From Neobacillus sp. SuZ13 (lineage in GTDB: Bacteria > Bacillota > Bacilli > Bacillales > Cytobacillaceae), in NCBI RefSeq assembly GCF_030123365.1, contig NZ_CP126107.1, forward strand, positions 667,501-731,500: DNA of 64,000 bases, written 5' to 3'. The stretch's first letter is position 1. Each line of letters starts with the position of its first letter. The notes beneath the pieces were generated by a model. That model made no database searches. It saw only the letters and a program-made list of their open reading frames with translations, and had not been told where the DNA came from. Both the position numbers and the translations under genes were made by a program. Of the stretch, positions 36,810 to 45,229 are shown piece after piece.

Positions 36810-36821
36810 GAACAGCATATT

Positions 36822-38432
36822 ATGGATGCAGATTTGATTCTAAAAGGAAATAAAGTATTTACCGGACTTGTTGATCATCCGGAAGAGGCAGCAATCGTTA
36901 TTCAGGGTAATCAAATTATCGCTGTATGTTCAATCGAAGAGTGCAAGTCTTATGTAGGGAAAGAAACGAAGCAATATGATTTTCAAAATCAACTAATTCT
37001 CCCAGGTTTTCACGATGCACATCTACATGTGATGCTTGGCAGCCTTTTTAGCAGCTTTAGCGTTGATTTGTCGGAAGCGGCATCTGAGGATGAGACAGCG
37101 CAAATAGTGAAGGAATTCGCCGATAAAAGACCAAATGATGATTGGATTATTGGTAATGGATGGAATAGCGGCAATTGGGAGAGGAGAGAATTTCCCACCT
37201 GGTCCTCTATAGACCAGGTTGTCCCTGATCGTCCAGTTCTGCTTTTTCATGCCGAAGGACACTATGCTTGGGTAAACAGCCACGCTTTGGAAATTGCCGG
37301 GATCACCAGCCAAACAGAAAATCCCTCTTACGGAACGATTCTAAAAGATGAACAAGGTGAACCTACGGGAGTGTTAATTGAATCAGCGGTTTCGTTAGTA
37401 GCGGATATTGCGCTTGCATTTTCTAAAGAAAAACAATATGAACTGCTAAATGGATTTCTTCAGCATACTAAAAGCTTAGGAGTCACATCCGTAAACGATT
37501 TGTACGCCCAGCGTGCTCTTGAAAAGCTAGAATGTTTTGATACGTTCAGGGAATTCAATGAAACTGGCAGCCTAACCACACGCATTCATCTTTATCCTGC
37601 TTTGAATGGTGATTTGAGTTCGGTGAAGCAAATGCGTGATACGTTCAATTCCGAAAAATTAAGATTAGCTGGACTAAAACAATATGTCGACGGTGTTGTT
37701 ACTGGATACACCGCTTATATGCTTGATCCCTACGTAGATAAACCAGAAACAAAGGGACATGTCGCCTTTCCGCCAGAAATCATTAAGTCTTGGGTGGTAA
37801 AAGCGGACCGAGAGGGTTTTCAAATTCGATTTCATGCGATTGGGGATGGAGCGGTTCGGTTGGGATTAGATGCATTTGAAGAGGCTCAAAAAATAAACGG
37901 AAAACGTGATTCCCGCCATGCTCTAGAGCACGTCGAAATCATTCATCCAAATGATCTTTCACGTTTTAAAGAGCTTGGTGTAATAGCATCAACGCAGCCT
38001 TCGCATCTTGCATTAATGCCAAGAACCAGTCATACATCTCGGGTGAAGGAGGAAAAATTCCCCTATCTCTATCCTTGTAAATCATTGCAGGATGCGGGAG
38101 CAGTCTTGGCTTTTGGAACGGACTTTCCGATCGCGCCGCTTGGACCTATGTTACAAATTTTCCATGCAGTCACAAGAGTCGATTACACCGGAAAAGATTC
38201 ATGGAATAAGCAAGAACGGATTGGGATTGCCGAGGCATTGCGGGCTTATACAAAAGGGGCAGCTTATAGTGTCCATCGGGAGACTGAGTTAGGAACATTG
38301 GAGCCAGGCAAGCTTGCTGATATTGTGGTCCTTGACCGTGACCTCTTTGCAGTTCCGCTTGAGAATATACCTGAAACGACAGTGAAAATGACCATCATGG
38401 ACGGTGAAATTATCTACACTGATTTTGAATAA
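36822..38432 (+). CDS. Metal-dependent amidohydrolase (YtcJ-like, Amidohydro_3)
   Basis: ATG at 36822 follows GAAAGGAA and matches the family N-terminus (DADLILKGNKVFTG); the frame is open to 36744 but that part is permease-derived. The 536-residue product has the amidohydrolase metal motif HDAHLHVMLG, the later FHAIGDGAVRLGLDAFE, ALEHVEIIHPNDL and FGTDFPIAPLGP, and the C-terminal LADIVVLDRDLF of the composite beta domain. YtcJ-like enzymes deacylate or deamidate small cyclic or N-acyl compounds. It pairs with a downstream permease and the MerR-type regulator upstream, so it should degrade the imported compound. Confidence 0.85.
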   Translation: MDADLILKGNKVFTGLVDHPEEAAIVIQGNQIIAVCSIEECKSYVGKETKQYDFQNQLILPGFHDAHLHVMLGSLFSSFSVDLSEAASEDETAQIVKEFADKRPNDDWIIGNGWNSGNWERREFPTWSSIDQVVPDRPVLLFHAEGHYAWVNSHALEIAGITSQTENPSYGTILKDEQGEPTGVLIESAVSLVADIALAFSKEKQYELLNGFLQHTKSLGVTSVNDLYAQRALEKLECFDTFREFNETGSLTTRIHLYPALNGDLSSVKQMRDTFNSEKLRLAGLKQYVDGVVTGYTAYMLDPYVDKPETKGHVAFPPEIIKSWVVKADREGFQIRFHAIGDGAVRLGLDAFEEAQKINGKRDSRHALEHVEIIHPNDLSRFKELGVIASTQPSHLALMPRTSHTSRVKEEKFPYLYPCKSLQDAGAVLAFGTDFPIAPLGPMLQIFHAVTRVDYTGKDSWNKQERIGIAEALRAYTKGAAYSVHRETELGTLEPGKLADIVVLDRDLFAVPLENIPETTVKMTIMDGEIIYTDFE

Positions 38433-38496
38433 AGACTTGCCGCTTGTTCAGGAGCGAAGACAACAGTATCAATAACTAAAGAAAGGGGTTAATTTT

Positions 38497-39831
38497 ATGG
38501 ATGAAAGTGTCAAACTGCAACGTTCACTTACATTACTGCCAGTTGTACTTTTTGGTTTTTCGTTTATGGCACCCGCTACAGTTTTTAGTACCTATGGTAT
38601 TGCTGCTCAACTTTCGCACGGCATGGTTGCGGGGTCTTATGTTATTGCCTTGTGTGTCATGCTTTTTACAGCGTATAGCTATGGGCAAATGGCAAAAGAA
38701 TTTCCTTATTCGGGATCAGCTTATACCTTTGCACAGAAATCTATCAATTCCTATTTCGGATTTTTGGTTGGTTGGTCAATATTATTAGACTACTTATTTA
38801 TCCCTATGGTCAACTATTTGCTTTTTGGTATATTTTTCTCAGCGGCATTTCCAGCCATCCCTAGTTATGTGTGGATTCTATTAATGTTAATACTTGTAAC
38901 GGGTGTTAATATTTTAGGCCTAAAATTGGCCAATGCAGTAAATGTTATTGCCACTGTCATCGTTATTTGTTTTATTTTAATTTTTTGCGTATTATCCATT
39001 AGGTCGATTCTGAATGGTGAAGGGACGGGATTGTTTTTTACAATTGCCCCTTTTTATAATCCTGATGAACATTTTTCATTTTTGTTAGCTGGCGCCTCAT
39101 TACTTTGTTTTTCGTTCCTGGGATTTGATTCAGTAACGACATTCTCCGAAGAAATAGTCAATCCCAAAAAGAATATACCTAGAGCTGTTTTTATCATTAC
39201 TCTAGTTGGTGGCCTGGTATTTATTGTCGTCTCCTATGTAGCTCAAAACGTTTGGCCTGACTACCAATCCTTTAAAGATCCAGATTCTGCTTCTTTCGAG
39301 ATTATCAAATTAATAGGAGGCAGCTTCCTATCTGGGGCATTCCTTGTACTTTTTGGTGTTGGTGTTTTTGTTTCAGCTATGGCTTCGCAAGCAAGTGCGG
39401 CCCGGGTTTTATTCGCAATGGGTCGAGATGGCCAATTACCGAGGAGAGTGTTTGGGCATTTGAATGTAAAATTGAAAACACCTGTTAATAATATTTTAAT
39501 CATTAGTCTATTTTCACTATTAGCATTGGTTTTAAGTCTAAGCTTGGTAGCTTCATTTATTAACTTCGGAGCCTTTCTTGCATTCACATGTGTAAATATA
39601 TCTGTTATTGCACATTACTTTTTCCGAAGAAAAATGCGATCATTCAAGGGCACAGTATTAAACCTTGTTTTGCCATTAGTCGGTGCAGTATTAGATATTT
39701 GGCTGCTAGTAAACCTTGACACGCATTCGAAAACTCTAGGGGGGTTATGGCTGGTTGCTGGAATCGTATACTTAATTTTCCTTACTAAAGGCTTTAAAAA
39801 ACAACCTCCAGAAATAAAAGTGTCAGCTTAG
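38497..39831 (+). CDS. APC-family permease (PuuP-like)
   Basis: A 444-residue protein with about twelve membrane spans, similar across its length to the permease at 18976: GFSFMAPATVFSTYGIAAQ, FPYSGSAYTFAQKSINSYFG, SFLGFDSVTTFSEEIVNPKKN and ARVLFAMGRDGQLPRRVFG. It would import an amine or amino acid-like compound for the amidohydrolase encoded 64 bases upstream. GAAAGGGG lies before the ATG. No clear terminator follows within 60 bases. Confidence 0.85.
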   Translation: MDESVKLQRSLTLLPVVLFGFSFMAPATVFSTYGIAAQLSHGMVAGSYVIALCVMLFTAYSYGQMAKEFPYSGSAYTFAQKSINSYFGFLVGWSILLDYLFIPMVNYLLFGIFFSAAFPAIPSYVWILLMLILVTGVNILGLKLANAVNVIATVIVICFILIFCVLSIRSILNGEGTGLFFTIAPFYNPDEHFSFLLAGASLLCFSFLGFDSVTTFSEEIVNPKKNIPRAVFIITLVGGLVFIVVSYVAQNVWPDYQSFKDPDSASFEIIKLIGGSFLSGAFLVLFGVGVFVSAMASQASAARVLFAMGRDGQLPRRVFGHLNVKLKTPVNNILIISLFSLLALVLSLSLVASFINFGAFLAFTCVNISVIAHYFFRRKMRSFKGTVLNLVLPLVGAVLDIWLLVNLDTHSKTLGGLWLVAGIVYLIFLTKGFKKQPPEIKVSA

Positions 39832-39915
39832 GAACAATACAATCCTACGCATAACGATTTGGTAACAGTCCTATTTACTGATAAATCTTAATATTATAAA
39901 ATTTCCGAAAATTAT

Positions 39916-39952
39916 TTGACATGAAACAGAAGAACAATGTATTATGTATACA
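39916..39952 (+). promoter_or_regulatory. gntR promoter with TGTATACA operator
   Basis: TTGACA (39916-39921) and TATTAT (39940-39945) are 18 bases apart. The palindrome TGTATACA (39945-39952), within TTATGTATACACAA, overlaps the end of the -10 and the start region, as expected for a repressor site. Confidence 0.75.
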
Positions 39953-40020
39953 CAACAACTAATACAGAGTTTAAAAAACTCCCTGGTTTTTGTATAATGT
40001 AGAAAGGAGGGTGAATCAAA

Positions 40021-40692
40021 ATGGAGAAGATTCAATTAAAACCAATTCAAAAGGAAACCACTACACAGGATAAGGTATATAACCAAATTAAAAAGGCTAT
40101 TTTATTTGGTGGTTTTTCTCGTGATGAGATTATTACAGAGGTTCAAATGGCTGAAAAATTAAATACCTCAAGAACACCAGTAAGGGCAGCAATTCAGGAT
40201 TTAGTAAAAGAAGGGCTGTTAGTCTGGATTCCAAGAAAGGGAGTGACTGTAAGGAAAATCACTCCAGAGGAAGAGGAAGAAATCTTTTTACTAAGAAGAA
40301 ACATTGAGGTCCAAGTGGCGAAAAACGTTTTGAAAGTTATGAAATCACCTGAGGAGCTTACCATACTCAAAAAGATTGTCTCACAGCAGGAAGAAGCTTT
40401 AAAAAATGACGATGCAGTAAAGTTCATTGAACTTGATCATGCGTTTCATATTACGCTAACTCAAATTGCGAAATATTCGATCATGGAACAGGTTCTTCAA
40501 AACCTTCATAATTTAACCCAGCTAATGGGCCTTAAAGCGGTTAAAAAAGAAGGAAGAGCAACGAATGTAATCAAGGAGCACAATCAAATCATTCAGGCCT
40601 TGATAGAAAAAGATCCAAATCTGGTAGAACAGTATATCCTGGAACATTTAGATAATACGAAGGAAACGCTGCTTCATGTTGGTAATTCCTAA
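40021..40692 (+). CDS. GntR-family regulator with FCD domain
   Basis: A 223-residue FadR-subfamily protein. The winged helix is at residues about 12-78 (TTQDKVYNQIKKAILFGGF, LNTSRTPVRAAIQDLVKEG, WIPRKGVTVRKI). The all-helical FCD ligand domain follows, with its metal-binding D and H residues in ELDHAFHITL, KEHNQIIQAL and YILEHLDNTKE. Such repressors bind organic acids. The gene heads the monooxygenase cluster and its promoter carries a TGTATACA site found twice more inside the cluster, so autoregulation and cluster-wide repression are likely. GAAAGGAGGG precedes the ATG. Confidence 0.87.
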   Translation: MEKIQLKPIQKETTTQDKVYNQIKKAILFGGFSRDEIITEVQMAEKLNTSRTPVRAAIQDLVKEGLLVWIPRKGVTVRKITPEEEEEIFLLRRNIEVQVAKNVLKVMKSPEELTILKKIVSQQEEALKNDDAVKFIELDHAFHITLTQIAKYSIMEQVLQNLHNLTQLMGLKAVKKEGRATNVIKEHNQIIQALIEKDPNLVEQYILEHLDNTKETLLHVGNS

Positions 40693-40744
40693 TTTGGAGG
40701 CGACATGAAGCGATGTCCTCTGACAAAAGTGAGGTGGGTGTCCA

Positions 40745-41197
40745 ATGAATAGTGTAGAAACGGTTTTAACAGAGGAAATGAAGGAAATGCTCCAAGGACA
40801 AACGATTGTATTTTGTAATGTGTATCATCCTCAAGTTGGTAAGGTACTTTCAAGTGCTTTGTCATGGGTGTTTGCCATCGATAACAATACAATCCGTTTT
40901 GCGGTAGATTCTAAGTCCAAAATACTTGATATTGTAAGAAATCATGGAGATGTAATCTTAAGTTTTTTTGCAAGTGAAAGCGTTTACTCTGTTTCAGGAC
41001 CTTCAAGTCTAGTGGTTGAAAAGGCTGATAAAATGACGCTGAAAATGGCCATCATTGAAGTGGATGTAAAGGAAGTCCGTAATATCACATTTTATGGAGC
41101 ACAGATTACCCAGGAACCGCGATTTATAAAAACATATAAAGAATCACTCATCAAGAAGCTCGACAATGAAGTAAAAGAAGCTGTGTTTAGTTATTAA
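40745..41197 (+). CDS. Pyridoxamine 5'-phosphate oxidase-like split-barrel protein
   Basis: A 150-residue protein with the flavin-binding split-barrel pattern: LSSALSWVFAIDNNTIRFAVDSKSK (seen in pieces), ILDIVRNHGDVILSFF, SVSGPSSLVV. These proteins bind FMN, FAD, F420 or heme. Since it is encoded directly before a two-component-type flavin monooxygenase, it might be the reductase or a flavin carrier, although it is not of the HpaC family. GAGGTGGGTG precedes the ATG. Only 14 bases separate its end from the frame of the oxygenase. Confidence 0.65.
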   Translation: MNSVETVLTEEMKEMLQGQTIVFCNVYHPQVGKVLSSALSWVFAIDNNTIRFAVDSKSKILDIVRNHGDVILSFFASESVYSVSGPSSLVVEKADKMTLKMAIIEVDVKEVRNITFYGAQITQEPRFIKTYKESLIKKLDNEVKEAVFSY

Positions 41198-41220
41198 AAC
41201 TATTTTAAGGGGTGATTATT

Positions 41221-42687
41221 TTGGTCAGGACTGGAAAAGAATACTTAGAATCTATTCAGGATAATCGGTGTATTTATATCGATGGTAAGAAAGTAGAAAA
41301 TGTCACAACCCATCCTGCTTTTAAAGGGATTTCAGGGTCCATTGCCAAGTTGTATGACATAGCCGCAGATCCTGTGAACAATATGACTTATCAAACAGAA
41401 GATGGGATGATTGCAAATAAAATTTATATGATGCCGAAGAGCCAAGAGGATTTGAGAGATCGGCGTGAAGCGATTACAAAGTGGTCTGAATCAACGTATG
41501 GATTTGTCGGTCGTTCGCCGGATCATGTTGCTTCTTATATGGCGGGTTTTGCTAGTTCGCCTGATGTATTTGAGCGGGGCCTTCCTAAGCTAAAAGATAA
41601 TGCTTCAAAGTTTTATAAATTTGCGAGGGATAATGACTTGTATCTATCGTATGTGATTATTCCGCCACAAATTGACCGCAGCAAGGCATCCCATGAGTTA
41701 GATGAACAGTTTCTGGCAACAGGAGTATACAAGGAAAACGAGGATGGGATTATCATTCGAGGATCCCAGATGTTAGGGACATCTTCCGCTGTTTCCAATT
41801 ATCTATTTGTAAGTTGTATTACACCATTACGACCAGGTGATGAAACCTATGCGGTTTCTTTTGTTGTCCCAATGGACGCACCAGGCTTAAAATTCTATGC
41901 CCGCCCTAGTTTTGCTGCGGATAAGCCTAGTGTTTATGACTATCCGTTATCGTCTCAATTTGATGAAAGTGATGCCCTCGTTGTTTTCGATGATGTGTTT
42001 ATCCCTTGGGAGCATGTATTTGTATATAAAGATATTAAATTGGTACAGGCACAGTTCCATGACACTCCAGCCCATCGGATCGGTAATAACCAGGCACAGA
42101 TAAGATATGTAACGAAATTGAAGTTTGTTATCGGTTTAGCACGGAAGATAGCGGCAGCGAATGGAATTGATAAAATTCCTAGTGTTCAAGAAAAACTGGG
42201 CGAATTGGCATCATTGGCTTCTACGGCGGAAGGGCTGCTTTTGGCATCCGAGTATGAATGTATTTATGATCATAACGGGAATGCGATTCCCAATCCACGA
42301 TTCCTGTACGGGGCAATGGGATTGCAAAACTCCATTTATCCGCAAGTGATTCATATTTTTAGAGAATTGGTAGGCGGCGGAGTGCTGCAGGTTCCTTCTT
42401 CATATAAAGAATTAATCAATCCTGAAACGAAAAATGACATGGAACGATATATTCGCTCAAATACCATGGGAGCTGTTGAAAAAGTCCAATTGTTCAAACT
42501 GGCTTGGGATATTATCGGCAGTGAATTTGGTGGGCGTCATCAGCAGTATGAGATGTTTTATGCAGGTGCTCCTTTTGTGGCGAAAGGATATGCCTATCGA
42601 AATTATGGCTATGAGGAAGTTGTAGCATTAGCTGAAAAATGTTTAAACAGTTATAGCATTCCAAAAGAAAGCTTAGTAGAAAACTAA
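41221..42687 (+). CDS. 4-Hydroxyphenylacetate 3-hydroxylase-family flavin monooxygenase (oxygenase component)
   Basis: The TTG at 41221 follows AAGGGGTGATT, giving 488 residues; an earlier GTG at 41212 is within that site. The protein has the HpaB family layout: an N-terminal helical domain (RTGKEYLESIQDNR, DHVASYMAGFASSPDVF), a beta domain with GSQMLGTSSAVSNYLFVS and FDESDALVVFDDVFIPWEHVF, and a C-terminal four-helix bundle with IGSEFGGRHQQYEMFYAG. It uses free FADH2 and oxygen to hydroxylate a phenol or heteroaromatic. The substrate is unknown; DUF2848, cupin and nitrilase-family neighbours suggest ring opening and amide hydrolysis after hydroxylation. Confidence 0.87.
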   Translation: MVRTGKEYLESIQDNRCIYIDGKKVENVTTHPAFKGISGSIAKLYDIAADPVNNMTYQTEDGMIANKIYMMPKSQEDLRDRREAITKWSESTYGFVGRSPDHVASYMAGFASSPDVFERGLPKLKDNASKFYKFARDNDLYLSYVIIPPQIDRSKASHELDEQFLATGVYKENEDGIIIRGSQMLGTSSAVSNYLFVSCITPLRPGDETYAVSFVVPMDAPGLKFYARPSFAADKPSVYDYPLSSQFDESDALVVFDDVFIPWEHVFVYKDIKLVQAQFHDTPAHRIGNNQAQIRYVTKLKFVIGLARKIAAANGIDKIPSVQEKLGELASLASTAEGLLLASEYECIYDHNGNAIPNPRFLYGAMGLQNSIYPQVIHIFRELVGGGVLQVPSSYKELINPETKNDMERYIRSNTMGAVEKVQLFKLAWDIIGSEFGGRHQQYEMFYAGAPFVAKGYAYRNYGYEEVVALAEKCLNSYSIPKESLVEN

Positions 42688-42713
42688 TTTTTCCTCAAAA
42701 GGGGTCAGAATCG

Positions 42714-43388
42714 ATGAACTTTCATGTAAATGGTAAAGAAATCAATTGGGAACCAAAAGATCTTTTAATCGCCGGCTATACCGCAAAAGATCAAAATTCT
42801 TTGCGGAATCATATTGAAGAATTAGAAAAAATAGGAGTAGCCGCGCCACCTGCAGTGCCGATGATTTATCAATTGTCTCCTGAACTTCTCTGTAATGAAT
42901 CGGAAATAACCGCAGTAAGGAATGATTCAAGCGGGGAGGCTGAAATTGTCATCCTAAATATAGAAGGCGAATGGTACGTTGGACTTGGAAGTGACCATAC
43001 GGACCGCGTTCTTGAGGCAGTTTCGATTCAAAAGTCGAAGCAGGTTTGTGCCAAGCCGGTATCTAAGGAATTATGGCCTCTCGGCAGCATTGAAGATCAT
43101 TGGGATGAAATCGAGATGAAGAGCTGGTATGTTCTGAATGGGGAAGAATGCTTATATCAATCTGGTAAATTAGCGGAATTTCTAACCCCGAAAGAGCTTG
43201 TTCAAATTATCGAGGGACGGGGATATTCCATTTCGGAAGCCGCAATCCTTTGTGGGACGTTGCCTATTCTATCAAGTGAATTTTTGTATGGTGAAGAATT
43301 TAAGGCAGAAATATATGATGCTAGAACCAATAAAAGAATTTCCTTATCTTATCAAATAAAAATATTAAAAGACGCTGAGGTGGTTTAA
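42714..43388 (+). CDS. DUF2848 family protein
   Basis: A 224-residue protein with the DUF2848 pattern (LLIAGYTAKDQNSLRNHIEEL, PPAVPMIYQLSPELL, VGLGSDHTDRVLE, ISEAAILCGTLPI). The family is distantly related to fumarylacetoacetate hydrolases, and its reaction is undefined. The conserved GSDHTDR could be a metal or substrate site. It ends one codon before the first cupin gene, whose binding site lies inside its last codons, so the two are coupled. Its 3' end forms the start of the 480-bp duplicated unit. Confidence 0.8.
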   Translation: MNFHVNGKEINWEPKDLLIAGYTAKDQNSLRNHIEELEKIGVAAPPAVPMIYQLSPELLCNESEITAVRNDSSGEAEIVILNIEGEWYVGLGSDHTDRVLEAVSIQKSKQVCAKPVSKELWPLGSIEDHWDEIEMKSWYVLNGEECLYQSGKLAEFLTPKELVQIIEGRGYSISEAAILCGTLPILSSEFLYGEEFKAEIYDARTNKRISLSYQIKILKDAEVV

Positions 43389-43754
43389 ATGGAAAAAGTA
43401 AAAGCAGTAAAACCGGAGTTGGAGTTTACAGATTATTCAAATTTTGAGGCAGAGGTTATTCCACAGGTTAAAGGCCTTTCGCAAAGAATCATTGCGCAAA
43501 TCCCTGGCTCTATTGTGGCCACACGAATTCTTCAATTTGAGCCTGGTACAAATACTTCACCAATGGGCGTACAACTACATGACTTTTGGGAGGAATTGTA
43601 TATTATTGAAGGATCCATTATTGATTTGGAATTAAATGAAGAATTTAAAGCAGGAGCTGTGGCATGCCGCCCGCCAGGAATGAAACACGGTCCATGGAAA
43701 ACATCAGAAGGATGTAAAATTTTTGAAGTGCGTTATTACACTAAAGGTCAGTAA
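43389..43754 (+). CDS. Small cupin-domain protein, copy 1
   Basis: A 121-residue single-domain cupin: GSIVATRILQFEPGTNTSP, MGVQLHDFWEELYIIEGSI and CRPPGMKHGPWKTSEGC. The H, E and later H of the two cupin motifs (HDFWEELY, GMKHGPW) could hold a metal. Such proteins may be dioxygenases, isomerases or sensors; in this cluster a ring-cleavage or decarboxylation step is possible. The ATG follows the DUF2848 stop directly. Compared with copy 2 it differs at four residues: V23, I42, G53 and A90 here versus D, S, D and E there. Confidence 0.85.
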   Translation: MEKVKAVKPELEFTDYSNFEAEVIPQVKGLSQRIIAQIPGSIVATRILQFEPGTNTSPMGVQLHDFWEELYIIEGSIIDLELNEEFKAGAVACRPPGMKHGPWKTSEGCKIFEVRYYTKGQ

Positions 43755-43767
43755 CATCAGTTTAATT

Positions 43768-43791
43768 AGCTCCTCAGGTTTTTAAGGAGCT
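43768..43791 (+). other. Weak hairpin after cupin copy 1
   Basis: AGCTCCT pairs with AGGAGCT around ten bases, without a following T run. It is the degenerate counterpart of the strong terminator in copy 2, so readthrough into copy 2 is likely. Confidence 0.6.
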
Positions 43792-43814
43792 TCAGGAATT
43801 CTTTTACGCGTTTA

Positions 43815-43822
43815 TGTATACA
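43815..43822 (+). promoter_or_regulatory. TGTATACA operator, second site
   Basis: TTATGTATACACAA recurs here, 47 bases before cupin copy 2, matching the site at the gntR promoter. Confidence 0.7.
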
Positions 43823-43868
43823 CAACACAGTATAAATGAAAATATTAAAAGACGCTGAGGTGGTTTAA

Positions 43869-44234
43869 ATGGAAAAAGTAAAAGCAGTAAAACCGGAGTT
43901 AGAGTTTACAGATTATTCAAATTTTGAGGCAGAGGATATTCCACAGGTTAAAGGCCTTTCGCAAAGAATCATTGCGCAAATCCCTGGCTCTAGTGTGGCC
44001 ACACGAATTCTTCAATTTGAGCCTGATACAAATACTTCACCAATGGGCGTACAACTACATGACTTTTGGGAGGAATTGTATATTATTGAAGGATCCATTA
44101 TTGATTTGGAATTAAATGAAGAATTTAAAGAAGGAGCAGTGGCATGTCGCCCGCCAGGAATGAAACACGGTCCATGGAAAACATCGGAAGGATGTAAAAT
44201 TTTTGAAGTACGCTATTACACTAAAGGTCAGTAA
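43869..44234 (+). CDS. Small cupin-domain protein, copy 2
   Basis: 121 residues, nearly identical to copy 1, with the same cupin motifs (HDFWEELY and GMKHGPW). The four amino acid differences make it more acidic. It keeps its own GAGGTGG binding site, carried along from the end of DUF2848 by the duplication. A strong terminator and a third TGTATACA site follow. The two copies may raise dosage or be diverging in function. Confidence 0.85.
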   Translation: MEKVKAVKPELEFTDYSNFEAEDIPQVKGLSQRIIAQIPGSSVATRILQFEPDTNTSPMGVQLHDFWEELYIIEGSIIDLELNEEFKEGAVACRPPGMKHGPWKTSEGCKIFEVRYYTKGQ

Positions 44235-44245
44235 CAGCAGCTTAA

Positions 44246-44284
44246 TTAGCTCCTCAGCTGTTTGAGGAGCTAAGGATTTTTTTT
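44246..44284 (+). terminator. Strong terminator after cupin copy 2
   Basis: TTAGCTCCTCA pairs with TGAGGAGCTAA around six bases, followed by GGA and a long T run. It splits the cluster into two transcription units. Confidence 0.88.
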
Positions 44285-44293
44285 AATTATTTA

Positions 44294-44301
44294 TGTATAC
44301 A
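44294..44301 (+). promoter_or_regulatory. TGTATACA operator, third site
   Basis: TTATGTATACACAA lies 57 bases before the FAD synthetase start, just after the terminator. It probably controls the second transcription unit; AT-rich -10-like words (TATTCA, CATAAT) follow. Confidence 0.7.
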
Positions 44302-44357
44302 CAATACAGTATTCATAATTATGAAAATTTTTATGACAACTAGGAGGTAGAAGCAGT

Positions 44358-45191
44358 GTGGAAATTTTACATGTTACCCACCCGCTGGATGGATTGCCTT
44401 TCCAAGAGCCAAGTGTGATGGCATTGGGGTTTTTCGATGGTGTTCATTTAGGACATCAATGTTTATTGCAAAAAGCAAGGGTCCTTGCCCGGCAAGCTCA
44501 TCTTCCATTTACAGTAATGACATTTGACCCGCATCCTAGTGAAATTATCGAAAAAACAGATCGGAGATATTTGACCCCTCTGCCGGCCAAACTTGAAAGG
44601 TTAGCTTCCTTAGGGGCAGAAAAGGTTTATATAGTAAGATTTAATCCACTCTTTGCTTCCCTTCAGCCAAGTGAATTTATTCGCCAATATATAGTCGGCC
44701 TAAATGTAAAACATGTTGTGGTTGGATTTGATTACAGATTTGGCTGTAAAGCTGCGGGGGATGTTCAATCTTTGAAGAATTCCCCTCACACTTTTGATGT
44801 AACGGTCATCCCGAAAATGACAAATAAACATCAAAAAATAAGCTCTACCTTAATTAGAAAATTAATCAGCGACGGAGATGTTCACCTTGTCCCGCATTAT
44901 TTAGGGAACCACTATGAAATAGGCGGGAGGATTACATTCCGCCAGCAAAAGAGGGTTTATTTCTGTATGGAAAATAAATATTTCTCCCCAAAGCCGGGTA
45001 TTTATCAAGTTGAAATAACGAATGGATTAAAGAGATGCCTCGGACTTCTGAAGTGTTATGACTCGATTCCAAATTGGTTTGAGCTGATGGATGTGGATCT
45101 AAACGTGCTTGAAGGTGGAGAGCAGCGGAGGTTTACTGTCAAATTATTAAATCAGGCCATTGATATGGGTGGTGCCGCAGCACTAGCGTAA
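44358..45191 (+). CDS. FAD synthetase (RibF N-terminal type) lacking the flavokinase signature
   Basis: GTG start after AGGAGGT. The 277-residue protein has an intact FMN adenylyltransferase domain: GFFDGVHLGHQ, TFDPHPSE, GFDYRFG and ISSTLIRKLISDGDV. The C-terminal part aligns with the riboflavin kinase barrel (YEIGGRITF, PGIYQVEI), but the RGRxxGFPTAN kinase motif is replaced by unrelated sequence. It should therefore make FAD from FMN but not FMN from riboflavin. Placed in a flavin monooxygenase cluster, it likely secures FAD for the oxygenase. Confidence 0.82.
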   Translation: MEILHVTHPLDGLPFQEPSVMALGFFDGVHLGHQCLLQKARVLARQAHLPFTVMTFDPHPSEIIEKTDRRYLTPLPAKLERLASLGAEKVYIVRFNPLFASLQPSEFIRQYIVGLNVKHVVVGFDYRFGCKAAGDVQSLKNSPHTFDVTVIPKMTNKHQKISSTLIRKLISDGDVHLVPHYLGNHYEIGGRITFRQQKRVYFCMENKYFSPKPGIYQVEITNGLKRCLGLLKCYDSIPNWFELMDVDLNVLEGGEQRRFTVKLLNQAIDMGGAAALA

Positions 45192-45229
45192 TTTTAATAT
45201 TACTAATGAAGTAATAGGAGGAATGCAAG

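Larger units (their letters stand above)
43353..44312 (+). repeat. Tandem 480-bp duplication (cupin gene, hairpin, operator)
   Basis: Copy 1 spans about 43353-43832 and copy 2 about 43833-44312, with a period of exactly 480 bases. Each contains the last codons of DUF2848 with the GAGGTGG binding site, a full cupin gene, a hairpin and a TGTATACA site. Only a few base differences occur in the coding parts, so the event is recent. Confidence 0.95.
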
